From contig CP000781.1 in assembly GCA_000017645.1 (NCBI GenBank), forward strand, positions 4,823,501 through 4,887,500: a DNA stretch of 64,000 nt, given 5' to 3'. This document shows, one piece after another, positions 18,542-29,739 of this stretch (position 1 is the stretch's first letter; each line of letters opens with the position of its first letter). Made by a program: the position numbers and the translations under genes. The notes below the pieces were generated by a model. The model had not been told where the DNA came from, did no database searches, and saw nothing but the letters and a program-made list of their open reading frames with translations. Origin of the DNA: Xanthobacter autotrophicus Py2 (GTDB lineage: Bacteria; Pseudomonadota; Alphaproteobacteria; Rhizobiales; Xanthobacteraceae).

Positions 18542-19708
18542 ATGCCCGTCCATAATCACATTGCCTCCGGCGCCGACGAGATCGCGGCCTGGCGCCAGGA
18601 TTTCCATCGCCACCCGGAGCTCATGTACGAGCTGCCCCGCACCAGCGCCGCAGTGGCCGACAAGCTGCGTGCCTTCGGCTGCGACGAGGTGATCACCGGG
18701 CTCGGGCGCACCGGCGTGGTCGGCATCGTGCGCGGACGCGGGGACGGGCCCATGATCGGGCTGCGGGCCGACATGGACGCTCTGCCCATCACTGAGCAGA
18801 CGGGCGCCGCCTATGCCTCGCAGGCCCCCGGCGTCATGCATGCCTGCGGCCATGACGGCCACACCGCCATGCTGCTCGGAGCGGCGCGCCACCTCGCGGA
18901 AACCCGCGCCTTCTCCGGCACCGCCGTGCTCATCTTCCAGCCGGCGGAGGAGGGCGGGGCCGGCGCCAAGGCCATGATCGACGACGGCCTGTTCGCTCGC
19001 TTCCCGGTGAGCGAGGTCTATGGCATGCACAATCTGCCGGGGCTGCCCGTGGGCCGCTTCGCCATGCGGCAGGGCGGTATCATGGCCTCGTCCGACCGCA
19101 TCGAGATCCTGGTGGACGGCCGCGGCGCCCATGCCGCGCGGCCCAACCAGGGGGTGGACGTCGTGCTCACCGGTGCCGCCATCGTCACCGCCCTTCAGCA
19201 TGTGGTGTCGCGCAATCTCGATCCGCTGGCCGCCGCGGTCATCTCCATTCCCATGTTCCATGCGGGGGAGGCGGACAATGTGCTGCCGCCCAGCGCGCGG
19301 CTCGCCGGTACCATGCGCGCCCTCGATCCCCATGTGCGCGAGGTGCTGCGCGCCCGCATCGTGGCGGTGGCGGAAGGGGTGGCGGCGGCCCACGGCGCCA
19401 CGGCGACGGTGAGCTTTTCCCAGGGCTATCCCGTCACCCGCAACCACGCGGCGCAGACCGCGTTCGCGGCCGAGGTCGCAGCCGACGTGGCCGGCCTGTC
19501 GGAGGTGGACGCCGCCGCCCCGCCGCTGATGGCGGCGGAGGATTTCGCCTTCATGCTGGAGGAAAAGCCCGGCGCCTACATCTTCATCGGCAACGGCCCG
19601 TCCGCCGACCTGCACCATCCGGAATACGACTTCGCGGATACCGCCATTCCGTTCGGTGCGTCGTATTGGGTGCGGTTGGTGGAACGGGCTCTGCCGCTCT
19701 CGGTCTGA
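18542..19708 (+). CDS. M20D-family amidohydrolase (hippurate hydrolase/N-acyl-amino acid type)
   Basis: A metal-dependent deacylase of 388 residues. Signature regions are DFHRHPEL (about 21-28), RADMDALP, the metal-ligand HACGHDGHTAM, QPAEEGGAGAK with the catalytic Glu, and MHNLPG. The lid domain occupies about residues 185-295. It hydrolyses N-acyl amino acids such as hippurate; the exact substrate is not readable. Hippurate would release benzoate, a possible link to the catechol genes 9 kb away, but this is speculative. It stands alone and is convergent with the TusA-like gene. Confidence 0.9.
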   Translation: MPVHNHIASGADEIAAWRQDFHRHPELMYELPRTSAAVADKLRAFGCDEVITGLGRTGVVGIVRGRGDGPMIGLRADMDALPITEQTGAAYASQAPGVMHACGHDGHTAMLLGAARHLAETRAFSGTAVLIFQPAEEGGAGAKAMIDDGLFARFPVSEVYGMHNLPGLPVGRFAMRQGGIMASSDRIEILVDGRGAHAARPNQGVDVVLTGAAIVTALQHVVSRNLDPLAAAVISIPMFHAGEADNVLPPSARLAGTMRALDPHVREVLRARIVAVAEGVAAAHGATATVSFSQGYPVTRNHAAQTAFAAEVAADVAGLSEVDAAAPPLMAAEDFAFMLEEKPGAYIFIGNGPSADLHHPEYDFADTAIPFGASYWVRLVERALPLSV

Positions 19709-19715
19709 GCCGGTA

Positions 19716-19765
19716 CCGGGCTTTCAGCCCGGAAACGTCAGCGGTTGCCGGGCCTTCAGCCCGGC
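19716..19765. terminator. Two GC-rich hairpins between convergent genes
   Basis: CCGGGCT-TTC-AGCCCGG (19716-19732) and GCCGGGC-CTTCA-GCCCGGC (19747-19765) lie back to back in the 47-nt gap and the end of the TusA-like gene. Without clear T-runs they probably act as a bidirectional terminator pair. Confidence 0.55.
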
Positions 19766-20004
19766 TTGCGCAGGACGAAGGTGAGAAGGCCTTCCGCCAC
19801 CGTGCGCTCTTCCAGCGCGGCGCCGGTCTCCTGCGCCAGGTGGGGAATGTCGATCACCGCCATGGGATCGGTGCAGGTGACCACGAGGCGCGTTCCGGCG
19901 GCCGCTGCCTTCAGCGCCTTGCGGGTACGCAGGGCGGGCAGGGGGCATTTCAGCCCCCTGAGGTCCAGCTCCACCCGTTCGGGCTCGGGAGGGCGCGCCT
20001 TCAA
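19756..20004 (-). CDS. TusA/SirA-like sulfurtransferase
   Basis: About 82 residues. The core [19 protein letters not shown] contains the CPxP motif whose Cys carries persulfide sulfur in TusA. The chain then runs to [14 protein letters not shown]. No ATG is available. The best start is a TTG at 20004 whose last two bases are shared with the TGA of gltX, implying translational coupling; a GTG at 19974 is the alternative. TusA proteins deliver sulfur for tRNA thiolation or cofactor synthesis; which role applies here is unknown. Confidence 0.8.
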   Translation of the reverse strand: MKARPPEPERVELDLRGLKCPLPALRTRKALKAAAAGTRLVVTCTDPMAVIDIPHLAQETGAALEERTVAEGLLTFVLRKPG

Positions 20005-21416
20005 GCCGCCTGGTCCTTCAGCCGCGCCAGGCTCTCGTCCCGGCCCAGCACCATGAGCACATCGAAGATGGGCGGCGAGGTCGGCTTGCCGGTGAGCGCG
20101 GCCCGCAGCGGCTGGGCCACGGCGCCGAGCTTCACACCCTGCGCCTCCGCATAGGCGCGCACGGCAGCCTCGGTGGCCGCGGCGGTCCACTCCACCTGCT
20201 CCAGCGCCGGCACGAGGCGGGCGAGATGGGCGCGGGCCTCGGGCGAGAGCAGGGCGGCGGCCTTATCGTCCAGCGGCAGCGGGCGCTCCACGAAAATGAA
20301 CTCGGCGTTGTCCACCAGTTCCACCAGCGTCTTGGCGCGCTCCTTCAGCCCCGGCATGGCGGCGGCGAGCTGGGCGCGGCGCTCCGGGGTCATGCGGGCG
20401 AGGCGGTGCTCGGCGTCGGGCAGGTGGGGCACCAGCGCGTCGATGGCCGACAGCAGCTCGGCATCGCTGGAGGCGCGCATGTAATGGCCGTTGAGGCTTT
20501 CCAGCTTCTGGAAATCGAACCGCGCGGCGGAGCGGCCCACCTTGTCGAGGTCGAAGAAGGAGACCATCTCCTCGGTCGAGAAGACTTCCTGGTCGCCATG
20601 GCTCCAGCCGAGCCGCACCAGATAGTTGCGCAGCGCCGCCGGCAGGTAGCCCATGTCGCGATAGGCATCTACCCCCAGCGCGCCATGGCGCTTGGAGAGC
20701 TTGGCGCCGTCCGGCCCATGGATGAGCGGGATATGGGCCATGCGCGGCACCTCCCACCCCAGCGCGCGGTAGATCTGGGTCTGGCGCGCCGCATTGGTCA
20801 GGTGGTCGTCGCCCCGGATCACATGGGTGACGCCCATGTCGTGGTCGTCCACCACCACCGCCAGCATGTAGGTGGGATTGCCGTCCGAGCGCAGCAGGAC
20901 GAGGTCGTCGAGATCCTTGTTGGGGAAGGTCACGGTGCCCTGCACCATGTCGTCGATCACGGTCTCCCCCTCCTGCGGCGCGCGCAGGCGGATGACGGGG
21001 TCGCGATCCTTGGGCGCCTCGGACGGGTCGCGGTCGCGCCAGCGGCCGTCATAGCGCGGCGGGCGGCCCTCCTTGCGGGCCAGTTCGCGCATCTCGTCCA
21101 GCTCCTGCGGCGTGGCGTAGCAGCGATAAGCATTGCCCTTGGCCAGCATCTCCTCAACAGCGGCGCGATGCCGCTCCGCGCGGGCGAACTGGTAGATGGG
21201 ATCGCCGTCGCAGGTGATGCCCAGCCACTCCAGCCCCTCGATGATGGCGGCGATCGCCTCCTTGGTGGAGCGCTGGCGGTCGGTGTCCTCGATGCGCAGC
21301 AGCATCTTGCCGCCGGTGTGGCGGGCATAGAGCCAGTTGAACAGGGCCGTGCGCGCCCCGCCGATGTGCAGGAAGCCGGTGGGGGAGGGGGCGAAGCGGG
21401 TGACGATCTGCGACAT
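20001..21416 (-). CDS. gltX: Glutamyl-tRNA synthetase
   Basis: Class I synthetase of 471 residues, the normal length. The ATP-site HIGH-like motif is [17 protein letters not shown] (about residues 10-26), and the KMSKS-like loop reads KLSKRHG near residue 240. It attaches glutamate to tRNA-Glu, and possibly to tRNA-Gln for later amidation. ATG 21416 gives the standard N-terminus [12 protein letters not shown]; upstream in-frame sequence is not conserved-looking. It is divergent from comEC and overlaps the TusA-like gene by 4 nt. Rhizobiales often carry two gltX copies, so this may not be the only one. Confidence 0.95.
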   Translation of the reverse strand: MSQIVTRFAPSPTGFLHIGGARTALFNWLYARHTGGKMLLRIEDTDRQRSTKEAIAAIIEGLEWLGITCDGDPIYQFARAERHRAAVEEMLAKGNAYRCYATPQELDEMRELARKEGRPPRYDGRWRDRDPSEAPKDRDPVIRLRAPQEGETVIDDMVQGTVTFPNKDLDDLVLLRSDGNPTYMLAVVVDDHDMGVTHVIRGDDHLTNAARQTQIYRALGWEVPRMAHIPLIHGPDGAKLSKRHGALGVDAYRDMGYLPAALRNYLVRLGWSHGDQEVFSTEEMVSFFDLDKVGRSAARFDFQKLESLNGHYMRASSDAELLSAIDALVPHLPDAEHRLARMTPERRAQLAAAMPGLKERAKTLVELVDNAEFIFVERPLPLDDKAAALLSPEARAHLARLVPALEQVEWTAAATEAAVRAYAEAQGVKLGAVAQPLRAALTGKPTSPPIFDVLMVLGRDESLARLKDQAA

Positions 21417-21670
21417 GGGGAACTCGACGAGGCTCGGTCCAGGGGGTGGACGGGGCGGGGCAGCGCCCGGGCGGTACGCGGGGTCGACCGGGGCAGGGGC
21501 TCCAGCACGAGCCTCACGTCCGAGCGCGCATGAATGCACGCACCCTGGCACGCGGGAGGCGCCCGTGTAGCATAGGCGCCGGGCACAAGGAATACGGCCG
21601 CCTTGTCCGGCGGGCCGGGCGCCGGACGCCCACGGATCGGAACGACCCGCAGCGGGGCATCTGGGGCGAC

Positions 21671-23944
21671 ATGACGCAGCAGGACCAGCGTCCGGCGCGG
21701 ACCAGCGGACGGGCCGCCGTTCTCGGCGGCGCGCGCACCGCCGCGCGCCGGGCGATGCCCCCCGGCCTCGCCCGCGTGCTGGATGCCCTGCGCGCCCGCC
21801 TCGCCGCGGATCTTGCCGCCGAGGCCGCCTCCGGCCGGTTGATCCTCTGGCTTCCGGCGGCATTCACCCTTGGCATCCTCATCTACTTCGGGGCGGCGCA
21901 GGAGCCGTCCCTTGCCGTCGCCGGGGTGCTTTTGGCCGCTCTTTGCGGGGGCGCGGTGCTGCTGCGGGCGCGACCGGTGGCGTTCGGCGCGATGGTGGCC
22001 CTTGCCGCCGTAACAGCGGGCTTCACCACCGCGAGCGTGCGCACCGCGCTGGTGGCGCACGAGATCGCCACGCCCGGCAAGGGGCCGGTGCGGCTGTCGG
22101 GCTTCGTGGAGCGGGTGGAGCATCGCCCAAAGGGGGATCGCATCCTGCTGCGTCTCGACGCCGGGCCGGTGAAGGGACTGGACAAGGTTCCGCGCCTCGT
22201 CCGCCTCACCCTGCGCAAGGGCTGGGCGCCGCCGGTGGGCACCCATGTCACCCAGCTCGCCCAGTTGCTGCCGCCGCTCGGGCCGGCCATGCCCGGTGCC
22301 CATGATTTCGGCCGGAACCCCTGGTTCGCCGGCATCGGCGGCGTGGGCTACGGCCTGGGGCGGCCCAAGCTCGCGGAGCCGGCGGAACCACCCTTGTCGG
22401 TACGCCTCGCCATGGCGGTGGAGGCCGTGCGCGACAGCCTATCCCGCCGCATCCGGGCCTCGCTGTCCGGCACGCCGGCGGAAATCGCCGTCGCGCTGGT
22501 AGCAGGCGACCGTTCCGCGATCGCGCCGGAGGTGGAAGAGAGCATGCGCGTGTCCGGGCTCACGCACATCCTGTCCATCTCTGGCCTGCACATGGCGCTG
22601 GTCGCGGGCACGCTGTTCGCGTTCATGCGCGGCGGCCTCGCTCTGGTGCCGGCGCTGGCGCTGGGCTTCCCCATCAAGTCGCTGGCGGCCGTCGCCGCCC
22701 TCACCGGCAGCGCCGCCTATCTGGTGCTGTCCGGCAATGACGTTCCGGCGCAGCGCTCGTTCGTGATGACAGCGCTGGTATTGAGCGGCGTGCTGGTGGG
22801 CCGGCCGGCGCTGACCCTGCGCACCGTGGGCGTGGCCGGGGTCTGCGTGCTCGCCTTCACCCCCGAGGCGGCGCTCGATCCCGGCACGCAAATGTCGTTC
22901 GCCGCCACCCTCGCCCTCGTTGCCGCCTATGAGCGCCTGCGGCCCATGCGCGCCCTGCCGCGACCCGACGGATGGGTCGGGCAGGCCGCCATCTGGCTCG
23001 CGGTTTTGGTGGGCGGGACGGCGCTCACCTCCCTGGTGGCGGGGCTGGCGACGGCGCCCTACGGCATCTTCCACTTCCAGCGCGTGGCGCCCTATGGCCT
23101 GCTCGCCAATCTCGCCGCCATGCCGGCAGTGTCGTTCATGGTGATGCCCTTCGGCCTGCTGGGCGTGCTGCTGATGCCGTTCGGATTCGATCATCTGGCC
23201 TGGCCGGTGATGGGCAAAGGCATCGAGATCATGGTGGCGGTCTCGGACGCCATCGCGGTGCTGCCAGGGGCCGACGGCAGGGTCGATCCGGTCGGCGCGC
23301 CGACGCTCGCCCTGTTCAGCCTGGGCCTGACGGCGCTTTGCCTGCTGCGCGGATGGCTCACGGCGGTCGCGATCGTGCCGTTCGCCCTCGCCCTGCTCAT
23401 GTCCGGCGCGCCGCCGCGGCCGGACATTCTCATCGCACCCGATGCCCAGACGGTCGCCGTGCGCGGGCCCGACGGGCGGCTCTCGGTGCTCGGCGCGCGC
23501 AGCCAGCGGCTGGTGGTGGAGCAGTGGATGACGCGGGAGGGTGACATGCGAAAGGCGGGTGCCGAAGGGCTTGCCGCGCTGTTCACCTGCGATCCCCTCG
23601 GCTGCACCGCTCCCTTGCCGGGCGGCGGCACCATCGCCGTATCGCGGCGGGCGGAAAGCCTGGAGGCAGACTGCCTGGAATCGCGCATTGTCGTCACACG
23701 GGATGTGCCGCCCCGGCGCTGTCCGGCCCAGGTGGTGACGCCTGAAACGCTGCAGCGCACCGGCACATTGGCCTATCACTTCCGTAAGGGAATGAGCAGC
23801 GAGGGGGCAAGCGGCGGCGACTGGCAGATTGAGCCAACCCGCAAGCCCAACGTCCAGCGCCCCTGGATGCCGCCCCTGCCACCTGAGCCCGCCCCGCAGC
23901 GCCCGGCGACGGACGATCCGGAAGCCGACGCCGCATCGGAGTGA
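21671..23944 (+). CDS. comEC: ComEC/Rec2 family DNA-uptake channel
   Basis: A 757-residue membrane protein. An N-terminal soluble DUF4131-like part follows two TM helices (about 55-100). The competence-domain permease comes next, with the signature [16 protein letters not shown] (about 297-312) and [13 protein letters not shown]. The C-terminal part (about 570-680) corresponds to the reduced beta-lactamase-like region, and the protein ends in a Pro/Glu-rich tail. ComEC moves single-stranded DNA across the inner membrane. ATG 21671 is preferred over upstream codons for ribosome-site and domain reasons. It is convergent with lexA, as is common in Rhizobiales. Confidence 0.92.
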   Translation: MTQQDQRPARTSGRAAVLGGARTAARRAMPPGLARVLDALRARLAADLAAEAASGRLILWLPAAFTLGILIYFGAAQEPSLAVAGVLLAALCGGAVLLRARPVAFGAMVALAAVTAGFTTASVRTALVAHEIATPGKGPVRLSGFVERVEHRPKGDRILLRLDAGPVKGLDKVPRLVRLTLRKGWAPPVGTHVTQLAQLLPPLGPAMPGAHDFGRNPWFAGIGGVGYGLGRPKLAEPAEPPLSVRLAMAVEAVRDSLSRRIRASLSGTPAEIAVALVAGDRSAIAPEVEESMRVSGLTHILSISGLHMALVAGTLFAFMRGGLALVPALALGFPIKSLAAVAALTGSAAYLVLSGNDVPAQRSFVMTALVLSGVLVGRPALTLRTVGVAGVCVLAFTPEAALDPGTQMSFAATLALVAAYERLRPMRALPRPDGWVGQAAIWLAVLVGGTALTSLVAGLATAPYGIFHFQRVAPYGLLANLAAMPAVSFMVMPFGLLGVLLMPFGFDHLAWPVMGKGIEIMVAVSDAIAVLPGADGRVDPVGAPTLALFSLGLTALCLLRGWLTAVAIVPFALALLMSGAPPRPDILIAPDAQTVAVRGPDGRLSVLGARSQRLVVEQWMTREGDMRKAGAEGLAALFTCDPLGCTAPLPGGGTIAVSRRAESLEADCLESRIVVTRDVPPRRCPAQVVTPETLQRTGTLAYHFRKGMSSEGASGGDWQIEPTRKPNVQRPWMPPLPPEPAPQRPATDDPEADAASE

Positions 23945-24077
23945 AGCGGCCAAAAGCATCGACGGCTCAAAAAGCTGGGGTGAGAAGCGTCGCTCCAGAG
24001 GAGCCGGTCCCGTTGAGCATGGTGACCGCCACGCCCCTCACCCCGTCGCGGCCTCCCCACCGGGGAGGAAGCGGAAA

Positions 24078-24791
24078 TCAGTAGCGGCGCATGAGGCCGA
24101 TGAGGCGGCCCTGGATGCGCACCCGGTCGGGCCCGAAGATGCGCGTCTCGTAGGCGGGATTGGCGGCTTCGAGGGCGATGGAGGCGCCCTTCTTGCGCAG
24201 GCGCTTCAGCGTGGCTTCCTCGTCGTCCACGAGCGCCACGATGATATCGCCGGTGTCCGCCGTATCGCACTTGCGGATGAGAACCGTGTCACCGTCGAGG
24301 ATGCCGGCCTCGATCATGCTGTCGCCGCGCACCTCCAGGGCGAAATGCTCGCCGCTGCCCAGCATCTCAGGCGGAATGTTGAGGGTGTGGCTGCGGGTCT
24401 GGATGGCGGAGATGGGCGAGCCCGCCGCAATCCGGCCCATAACCGGAACGGTGACCACCTGGCCTGCGCCTTCGTCATCATCCGCAGCCGGACGCACCTT
24501 GCCGAGGCTGCCTTCGATCACCGAGGGAGAGAAGCCGCGACTGGCGGAGCGGGGCGTGGCGAGGCCGGGGGCGACGCTGTCCGGCAGGCGCACCACCTCG
24601 AGGGCGCGCGCCCGGTTGGGCAGCCGGCGGATGAAGCCGCGCTCCTCCAGTGCCGTGATCAGGCGATGGATGCCGGACTTGGACCGCAGGTCCAGCGCCT
24701 CCTTCATCTCGTCGAAGGAGGGGGGCACGCCGGTCTCCTTCAGCCGCTCATGAATGAAGCGAAGCAGGTCATATTGCTTGCGCGTCAGCAT
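24078..24791 (-). CDS. lexA: LexA SOS repressor
   Basis: A 237-residue self-cleaving repressor. The N-terminal winged HTH (1-65) begins [22 protein letters not shown] linker of about 50 residues leads to the peptidase domain: cleavage site Ala123-Gly124 (IAAGSP), catalytic Ser158 (GDSMI) and Lys196 (EATLKRL). ATG 24791 gives the canonical start. A GTTC-N7-GTTC SOS box sits in its promoter, so it is autoregulated. It is downstream of moeA on the same strand but has its own promoter. Confidence 0.97.
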   Translation of the reverse strand: MLTRKQYDLLRFIHERLKETGVPPSFDEMKEALDLRSKSGIHRLITALEERGFIRRLPNRARALEVVRLPDSVAPGLATPRSASRGFSPSVIEGSLGKVRPAADDDEGAGQVVTVPVMGRIAAGSPISAIQTRSHTLNIPPEMLGSGEHFALEVRGDSMIEAGILDGDTVLIRKCDTADTGDIIVALVDDEEATLKRLRKKGASIALEAANPAYETRIFGPDRVRIQGRLIGLMRRY

Positions 24792-24844
24792 CTCTCGCCC
24801 CCTGCTGGCGCCCGCCTGTGCGCCGCGAAACAAATCATGAACAG

Positions 24845-24873
24845 TTTCTATCTGTTCCTTTTGTGTTCCGCAA
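24845..24873 (-). promoter_or_regulatory. lexA promoter with alphaproteobacterial SOS box
   Basis: Read leftward, the -35 TTGCGG (24873-24868), 17-nt spacer and -10 TAGAAA (24850-24845) frame GAAC-N7-GAAC (24868-24854), the known LexA site of this class. A second dyad, GAACAG-N7-CTGTTC (24839-24857), overlaps it. The operator lies inside the spacer, so LexA binding should directly block RNA polymerase. Confidence 0.85.
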
Positions 24874-24898
24874 GGGGTGAAGGCAGGGTTAAGACCGC

Positions 24899-26161
24899 TC
24901 AATCATCGAAGGGAATGATCTCGCAAGGGTCTCCGGCCGTGGCGGCAGGCGCGAAGGGCGGGCGGATGAGCAGGCAGTCGGCGGCGGCCAGAACGCTCAG
25001 CATGGCGCTGTCCTGGGAGGCGCAGGGCGTCACATGCACCGTTCCGTCGGGGTGGCGGTCCATGCGGGCGCGCATGAAATCACGGCGCACGTCGTTGGCC
25101 GGGATGTCCACCGCGAGGCGCGCCGGCGCCGTCAGGGGACCAGGCATGGCGTCGCCCTGAAGCGCGCGCAGCAACGGCACCAGAAATACCATGGCGCAGA
25201 CGTGGGACGAGACCGGATTGCCCGGCAGGCCGAGCACCCGCACGCCGTCCTTGCCACCGAACATCAGCGGCTTGCCCGGGCGCAGGGCGATCTTGTGCAC
25301 GAACAGCTCCACCCCCTCGGCGCGCAGCGCCGGCGCCATCAGATCATGGTCGCCCACCGAGGCGCCACCGGAGGAGATGACGAGATCGAAGTCGCCCGAA
25401 AGCGCCTGCGCCACCACGGCACGGATGGCGGCAAGGTCATCCCGCACCAGCCCGAGGTCCGTCACCTCCGCGCCGGCGCGGCGGGCGAGGGTGGCGAGGC
25501 CGAAGGCGTTGGAAACGACGATCTCGCTGTCCTGACCGGTGCCGGTGCCGGGCAGCACCAGTTCGTCGCCAGTCTGCAGCACCGCCACGCGCGGGCGCCG
25601 CGCCACCGGCAGGACCGCATGATCCATAGCGGCGGCAAGCATCACGTCGCGGCCAGTCAGCCGCCGCCCGGCCAACAGGCCCGGCGTGCCCGCGGTGAAA
25701 TCGCAGCCCTTCTTGCGCACGTTGCGCAGGGCAGCGGTGGGGGCCGTGGTGGTGAGGGTATCGCCGTCGCGGCTGGTGTTCTCCTGGATCACCACCGTGT
25801 CGGCGCCCTCCGGCACCACTGCGCCGGTGAAGATGCGCACCGCCTGGCTCGGCCCCACGGCGCCCGCGAATGGCCGGCCGGCCGCCGATTCGCCGATCAC
25901 GGTGAGGCGGGCAGGGGTCTGTGCGATGTCGCTCCCGCGCACCGCATAGCCGTCCATGGCCGACATGTCGGCGGGCGGCTGGGTGCGGCGGGCGGGCAGG
26001 TCCTGCGCCAGCACGCGCCCATCTGCCAGCGCCACGGGCACCTGCTCGACACCCAGGGCCGATACCCCGGCCGTCACGAGGCTTATGGCCTCCTCGACGG
26101 TCATGAGGGGCGCCTTCTTGCCCGCCGGCTTCCCGGCGCCCGTTGTCGTGCTCGGTTCCAT
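24899..26161 (-). CDS. moeA: Molybdopterin molybdenumtransferase
   Basis: It inserts molybdate into adenylated molybdopterin. It has 420 residues with the usual four-domain layout. SAMDGYAVR is near residue 80, the MPT-binding [11 protein letters not shown] lies in the central domain, and [13 protein letters not shown] marks domain III. The ATG at 26161 gives a typical N-terminus ending in MTVEEAI; the ribosome site is modest (GAAGAGG, farther up). It follows moaC by 16 nt, and lexA lies downstream. Confidence 0.95.
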   Translation of the reverse strand: MEPSTTTGAGKPAGKKAPLMTVEEAISLVTAGVSALGVEQVPVALADGRVLAQDLPARRTQPPADMSAMDGYAVRGSDIAQTPARLTVIGESAAGRPFAGAVGPSQAVRIFTGAVVPEGADTVVIQENTSRDGDTLTTTAPTAALRNVRKKGCDFTAGTPGLLAGRRLTGRDVMLAAAMDHAVLPVARRPRVAVLQTGDELVLPGTGTGQDSEIVVSNAFGLATLARRAGAEVTDLGLVRDDLAAIRAVVAQALSGDFDLVISSGGASVGDHDLMAPALRAEGVELFVHKIALRPGKPLMFGGKDGVRVLGLPGNPVSSHVCAMVFLVPLLRALQGDAMPGPLTAPARLAVDIPANDVRRDFMRARMDRHPDGTVHVTPCASQDSAMLSVLAAADCLLIRPPFAPAATAGDPCEIIPFDD

Positions 26162-26177
26162 CAGTGGTTCGGCCTCT

Positions 26178-26666
26178 TCAGTCCGTGGGCGGTTCCGCGC
26201 GGAAATGCCCGCTGGCGCCGCCGGATTTCTCCAGAAGCCGGATCCCTTCAATGCGCATGCCACGGTCGGCCGCCTTGGCCATGTCGTAGATGGTGAGGCA
26301 GGCCACCGAGACCGCGGTCAGCGCCTCCATCTCCACGCCGGTCTGGCCCGTGGTCTTGGCCCGCGCGGTGACATGAAGGCCCGGCAGGGCGGAATCGGGC
26401 ACGACCTCCACCTCCACCTTGGTGAGCATCAGCGGGTGGCACAGGGGGATGAGCTCATGGGTGCGCTTGGCGGCCATGATGCCGGCGAGGCGCGCGACGC
26501 CCATCACGTCGCCCTTCTTGGCGTTGCCGGAGAGGATGAGCTCAAGGGTCGCCGGCGCCATGGCCACGCGCCCCTCGGCCAGCGCCTCGCGGGTGGTGGC
26601 GGCCTTGTCGGACACGTCCACCATGCGGGCCGAGCCCTCGGCATCGATATGGGTCAGGCTCGCCAT
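26178..26666 (-). CDS. moaC: Cyclic pyranopterin monophosphate synthase accessory protein
   Basis: The second enzyme of molybdopterin synthesis, acting with MoaA; 162 residues, normal length. Motifs: [17 protein letters not shown] near the N-terminus, [30 protein letters not shown], and [20 protein letters not shown] with the active-site residues. ATG 26666 is chosen from the domain start, although no strong ribosome site is visible. It is coupled to moeA. Confidence 0.96.
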   Translation of the reverse strand: MASLTHIDAEGSARMVDVSDKAATTREALAEGRVAMAPATLELILSGNAKKGDVMGVARLAGIMAAKRTHELIPLCHPLMLTKVEVEVVPDSALPGLHVTARAKTTGQTGVEMEALTAVSVACLTIYDMAKAADRGMRIEGIRLLEKSGGASGHFRAEPPTD

Positions 26667-26793
26667 GGCCGTCGGTGCGTCCCGGAATCGTTTCGTGCGG
26701 GACGGAAGATGGCGCCCGCGGCGGGTCCTGTCCACCTTGGCAAGGCAGACAGAAGATCGCCGGGGCGTTCGCGAGGTGAAAGCGGCCTGCGCG

Positions 26794-27213
26794 TCAGCGC
26801 AGCCGGGTCCAGGTCTGCGTCTTGCAAAGCGGCGCCACCACGCAGCCGCGCAGCTTCAGGGTGTCGTCGCCATCGAGGGTGATGGAGCCGGAATAGGTCT
26901 TGCCGTCCTCGGCATTATAGATGCTGCCGCCGCTCCATTCCTTCGGCCCGCCCGAGAAGCCGGTAAGGATGGTGACACCCTTCACCGGACGGCTGCGCAG
27001 GGACGCGTTGGCGTTGTTCACGTCCTTGAGGTTGGGATCGGCCTTGATGCCCTCGGAGGAGACAAGGCGGCCGCAAAGGCTGGCGCCGCACTTGGAAATC
27101 TCCACCTGGCCACCCCGTGAGGGGGTCTGCCACAGGCCGACAGGGTCGGCGGCCAGGGCCGGGGCGCAGAACAGGCCGGCAATGGCAATGCCGGCGAACA
27201 GGCGCAATCTCAT
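26794..27213 (-). CDS. DUF2147 periplasmic protein
   Basis: 139 residues with a clear signal peptide ([21 protein letters not shown], cleavage after Ala21). A DUF2147 beta-rich domain follows, opening [17 protein letters not shown] and ending [17 protein letters not shown]. Its four mature cysteines probably form disulfides. AGGAC lies just before the ATG. The function of the family is unknown. It interrupts the otherwise conserved trpC-moaC junction and probably has its own promoter in the 77-nt gap after trpC (TTGCCG with a plausible -10). Confidence 0.85.
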   Translation of the reverse strand: MRLRLFAGIAIAGLFCAPALAADPVGLWQTPSRGGQVEISKCGASLCGRLVSSEGIKADPNLKDVNNANASLRSRPVKGVTILTGFSGGPKEWSGGSIYNAEDGKTYSGSITLDGDDTLKLRGCVVAPLCKTQTWTRLR

Positions 27214-27290
27214 GAAAGTCCTCCCTTGGGTGCGGCCCACTTGCGGAACCGTCATGCCCATTAAGGCGGAACTTTACGTATACGGCAAGT

Positions 27291-28082
27291 CTAGACCGCA
27301 AGGAGCTGGGACGTGGCGGAAGCGACATCCTCCTGCCGCATCAGGCTCTCGCCTACGAGGATGGTGCCGATGCCAACCTTCGCGAGCCGCGCTACGTCCT
27401 GCGGCGTGAAGATGCCGCTCTCGCCGATGGCGATCCGGTCCTTCGGCACGCGGGGTGCGAGGCGCTCGGAGGTTTCGAGCGAGGTCTCGAAGGTGCGCAG
27501 GTTGCGGTTGTTGATGCCGATGAGCCGGCACGGCAGGTCCAGCGCCCGTTCCAGCTCGGCGTCGTCGTGCACCTCCACGATGGCGTCCATGCCATAAGCG
27601 GCGGCGGCATCAGCGAGGTCACGGGCGAGCAGGTCGTCCACCCCGGCCATGATGATGAGGATGCAGTCTGCCCCCCAGGCGCGGGCCTCCGCCACCTGGT
27701 AGGTGTCGTACATGAAGTCCTTGCGCAGCACCGGCAGGTCGACCGCCGCGCGCGCGGAGCCGAGGAATTCCGGCGCGCCCTGGAAGGAGGGAGTGTCGGT
27801 GAGCACGGACAGGCAGGTGGCGCCGCCGCGCTGGTAGGCGCGGGCCAGCGCCGGCGGATCGAAGTCCGCCCGGATCAGGCCCTTGGAGGGACTCGCCTTC
27901 TTGATCTCCGCAATGAGCGCGGTGCGCCCTTCAGCCAGACTGGTGGCGATGGCTCCGGCAAACGGCCGCACGCGCGGCGCAGCACGGGCCGCCGCCTCGA
28001 TCTCTCCCAGCGGACGGGCATGCTTGGCGACGGCAATCTCGTCGCGCTTGTAGGCTTCAATCTTCTTCAAAATATCGGTCAT
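27291..28082 (-). CDS. trpC: Indole-3-glycerol-phosphate synthase
   Basis: A TIM-barrel enzyme of tryptophan synthesis, 263 residues. Catalytic elements: [12 protein letters not shown] (Lys and Ser-Pro-Ser), [41 protein letters not shown] and IAIGESGI. Its start overlaps the trpD stop (ATGA), so translation is coupled. There is no trpF fusion, as is usual in this class. Confidence 0.97.
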   Translation of the reverse strand: MTDILKKIEAYKRDEIAVAKHARPLGEIEAAARAAPRVRPFAGAIATSLAEGRTALIAEIKKASPSKGLIRADFDPPALARAYQRGGATCLSVLTDTPSFQGAPEFLGSARAAVDLPVLRKDFMYDTYQVAEARAWGADCILIIMAGVDDLLARDLADAAAAYGMDAIVEVHDDAELERALDLPCRLIGINNRNLRTFETSLETSERLAPRVPKDRIAIGESGIFTPQDVARLAKVGIGTILVGESLMRQEDVASATSQLLAV

Positions 28083-29113
28083 TGGGCCGCCTCCGGCGCC
28101 AGTTTCTCAGATACGGCCACGAGGTGCTCCAGCCGCGCGCGGGCGGAGCCGGTGTCAAGGCTGACCCGTGCCATCTCGACCCCCTCTTTCAGGTCCTTGG
28201 CCCGGCCGGCCACCACCAGGGCAGCGGCGGCATTGAACAGGGACACGTCGCGATAGGCGCCCTCGGCTCCGTCCAGCACGGTCCGAAGCGCCTTGGCATT
28301 ATGCACGGCGTCGCCGCCCTTCAGGTCCTCGGCCGGATGGCGCTTGAGGCCCACGTCCTCCGGCATGATGGTGAAGGTGTGGATGCGGCCCTCGTCCAGC
28401 ACGGCGATGTCGGTGCCGCCGGAGATGGTAATCTCGTCCAGCCCGTCGGACCCGTGCACCACGAAGGCCTTTTGCGACCCGAGCGTCCGCAGCACCTCTG
28501 CCAGCGGCACGATCCAGGACTTGGCGAACACGCCCACCATCTGCCGGGTGACGCCGGCCGGATTGGAGAGCGGCCCCAAGAGGTTGAAGATGGTGCGCGT
28601 GCCCATCTCCACCCGCGTCGGTCCCACATGCTTCATGGCCGGATGGTGGGAGGGCGCGAACATGAAGCCGATGCCGGCCTCCGCGATGCAGCGGGAGATG
28701 CCGGCCGGGTCAAGGTCGATGCGCACGCCCAGCGCCGCCAGCACGTCCGCCGCCCCCGACTTGGAGGACAGCGCCCGGTTGCCGTGCTTGGCCACCGGCA
28801 CGCCGGCCCCCGCCACGATGAAGGAGGCGCAGGTGGAGATGTTGTAGGAGCCGGAGGCATCGCCGCCGGTACCCACCACGTCCACCGCTTCACTGGGGGC
28901 CTCGACGGAGAGCATCTTGGACCGCATGACGGAGACCGCGCCGGCGATCTCCTCCACCGTCTCGCCGCGCACACGCAGGCCCATGAGCAGCGCGCCCATC
29001 TGAGAGGGGGTGGCCTCGCCCGACATCATCTTGTCGAACACGTAGGCGGCCTCGTCGCGGGTGAGGCTCGCGCCGGTGGCCACCTTGCCGAGGAGGGGTT
29101 TGAACTCGTTCAT
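28079..29113 (-). CDS. trpD: Anthranilate phosphoribosyltransferase
   Basis: It transfers phosphoribose to anthranilate; 344 residues. The PRPP-binding loop is [20 protein letters not shown] (about 80-99), followed by [21 protein letters not shown] and [14 protein letters not shown]. It overlaps trpC by 4 nt and lies 23 nt after trpG, within the trpGDC unit. Confidence 0.97.
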   Translation of the reverse strand: MNEFKPLLGKVATGASLTRDEAAYVFDKMMSGEATPSQMGALLMGLRVRGETVEEIAGAVSVMRSKMLSVEAPSEAVDVVGTGGDASGSYNISTCASFIVAGAGVPVAKHGNRALSSKSGAADVLAALGVRIDLDPAGISRCIAEAGIGFMFAPSHHPAMKHVGPTRVEMGTRTIFNLLGPLSNPAGVTRQMVGVFAKSWIVPLAEVLRTLGSQKAFVVHGSDGLDEITISGGTDIAVLDEGRIHTFTIMPEDVGLKRHPAEDLKGGDAVHNAKALRTVLDGAEGAYRDVSLFNAAAALVVAGRAKDLKEGVEMARVSLDTGSARARLEHLVAVSEKLAPEAAQ

Positions 29114-29136
29114 GTCTCGTCCTCAGCCTCTCGTGC

Positions 29137-29739
29137 TCAGCCCTTGGCCTTCTGCGCATTGAAGGCGGCCGCGATTTCGAGGAAATTGCGGATCAGCGCG
29201 TGGCCATTCTCCGACGCGATGCTCTCCGGATGGAACTGTACGCCATGGATGGGCAGGCTCTTGTGGGCGAGGCCCATGATCAGCCCGTCCGCCGTGTGCG
29301 CCGTCACTTCCAAAGCGTCGGGCAGGGTGTCGCGCTCGACCACGAGGGAGTGGTAGCGCGTCGCCTGGAACGAATGGTTGAGCCCGCGGAAGACGCTTTT
29401 GCCCTCGTGCAGGATCTCGCTCAGCTTGCCGTGCATGGGGGTGGGCGCGCGCACCACGTCGCCGCCGAACACCTGCCCGATGGCCTGGTGGCCGAGGCAC
29501 ACGCCGAAGATCGGCACGCTCTCGCCGGCCTTGGCGATGAGGTCGAGGCAGATGCCCGCCTCGTTGGGGGTGCAGGGACCGGGGGAGAGCACGATGGCGT
29601 CGGGCTTCTCGGCCAGCACCTCCTCGATGGTCACCTTGTCGTTGCGATGGACGGTGACGTTCGCGCCCAGCTCGCCCAGGTAATGCACGAGGTTGTAGGT
29701 GAAGCTGTCGTAATTATCGATCAGCGTGACGTTGGTCAT
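29137..29739 (-). CDS. trpG: Anthranilate synthase glutaminase component
   Basis: A class I glutamine amidotransferase of 200 residues that supplies ammonia to TrpE. It has LIDNYDSFTYNLVHYLGELG, the oxyanion strand SPGPCTP, nucleophile Cys81 in GVCLGHQ, and His/Glu in VQFHPES. ATG 29739 has GGAG 5 nt upstream, which decides the start over a GTG two codons earlier. A 185-nt gap separates it from trpE. Confidence 0.96.
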   Translation of the reverse strand: MTNVTLIDNYDSFTYNLVHYLGELGANVTVHRNDKVTIEEVLAEKPDAIVLSPGPCTPNEAGICLDLIAKAGESVPIFGVCLGHQAIGQVFGGDVVRAPTPMHGKLSEILHEGKSVFRGLNHSFQATRYHSLVVERDTLPDALEVTAHTADGLIMGLAHKSLPIHGVQFHPESIASENGHALIRNFLEIAAAFNAQKAKG

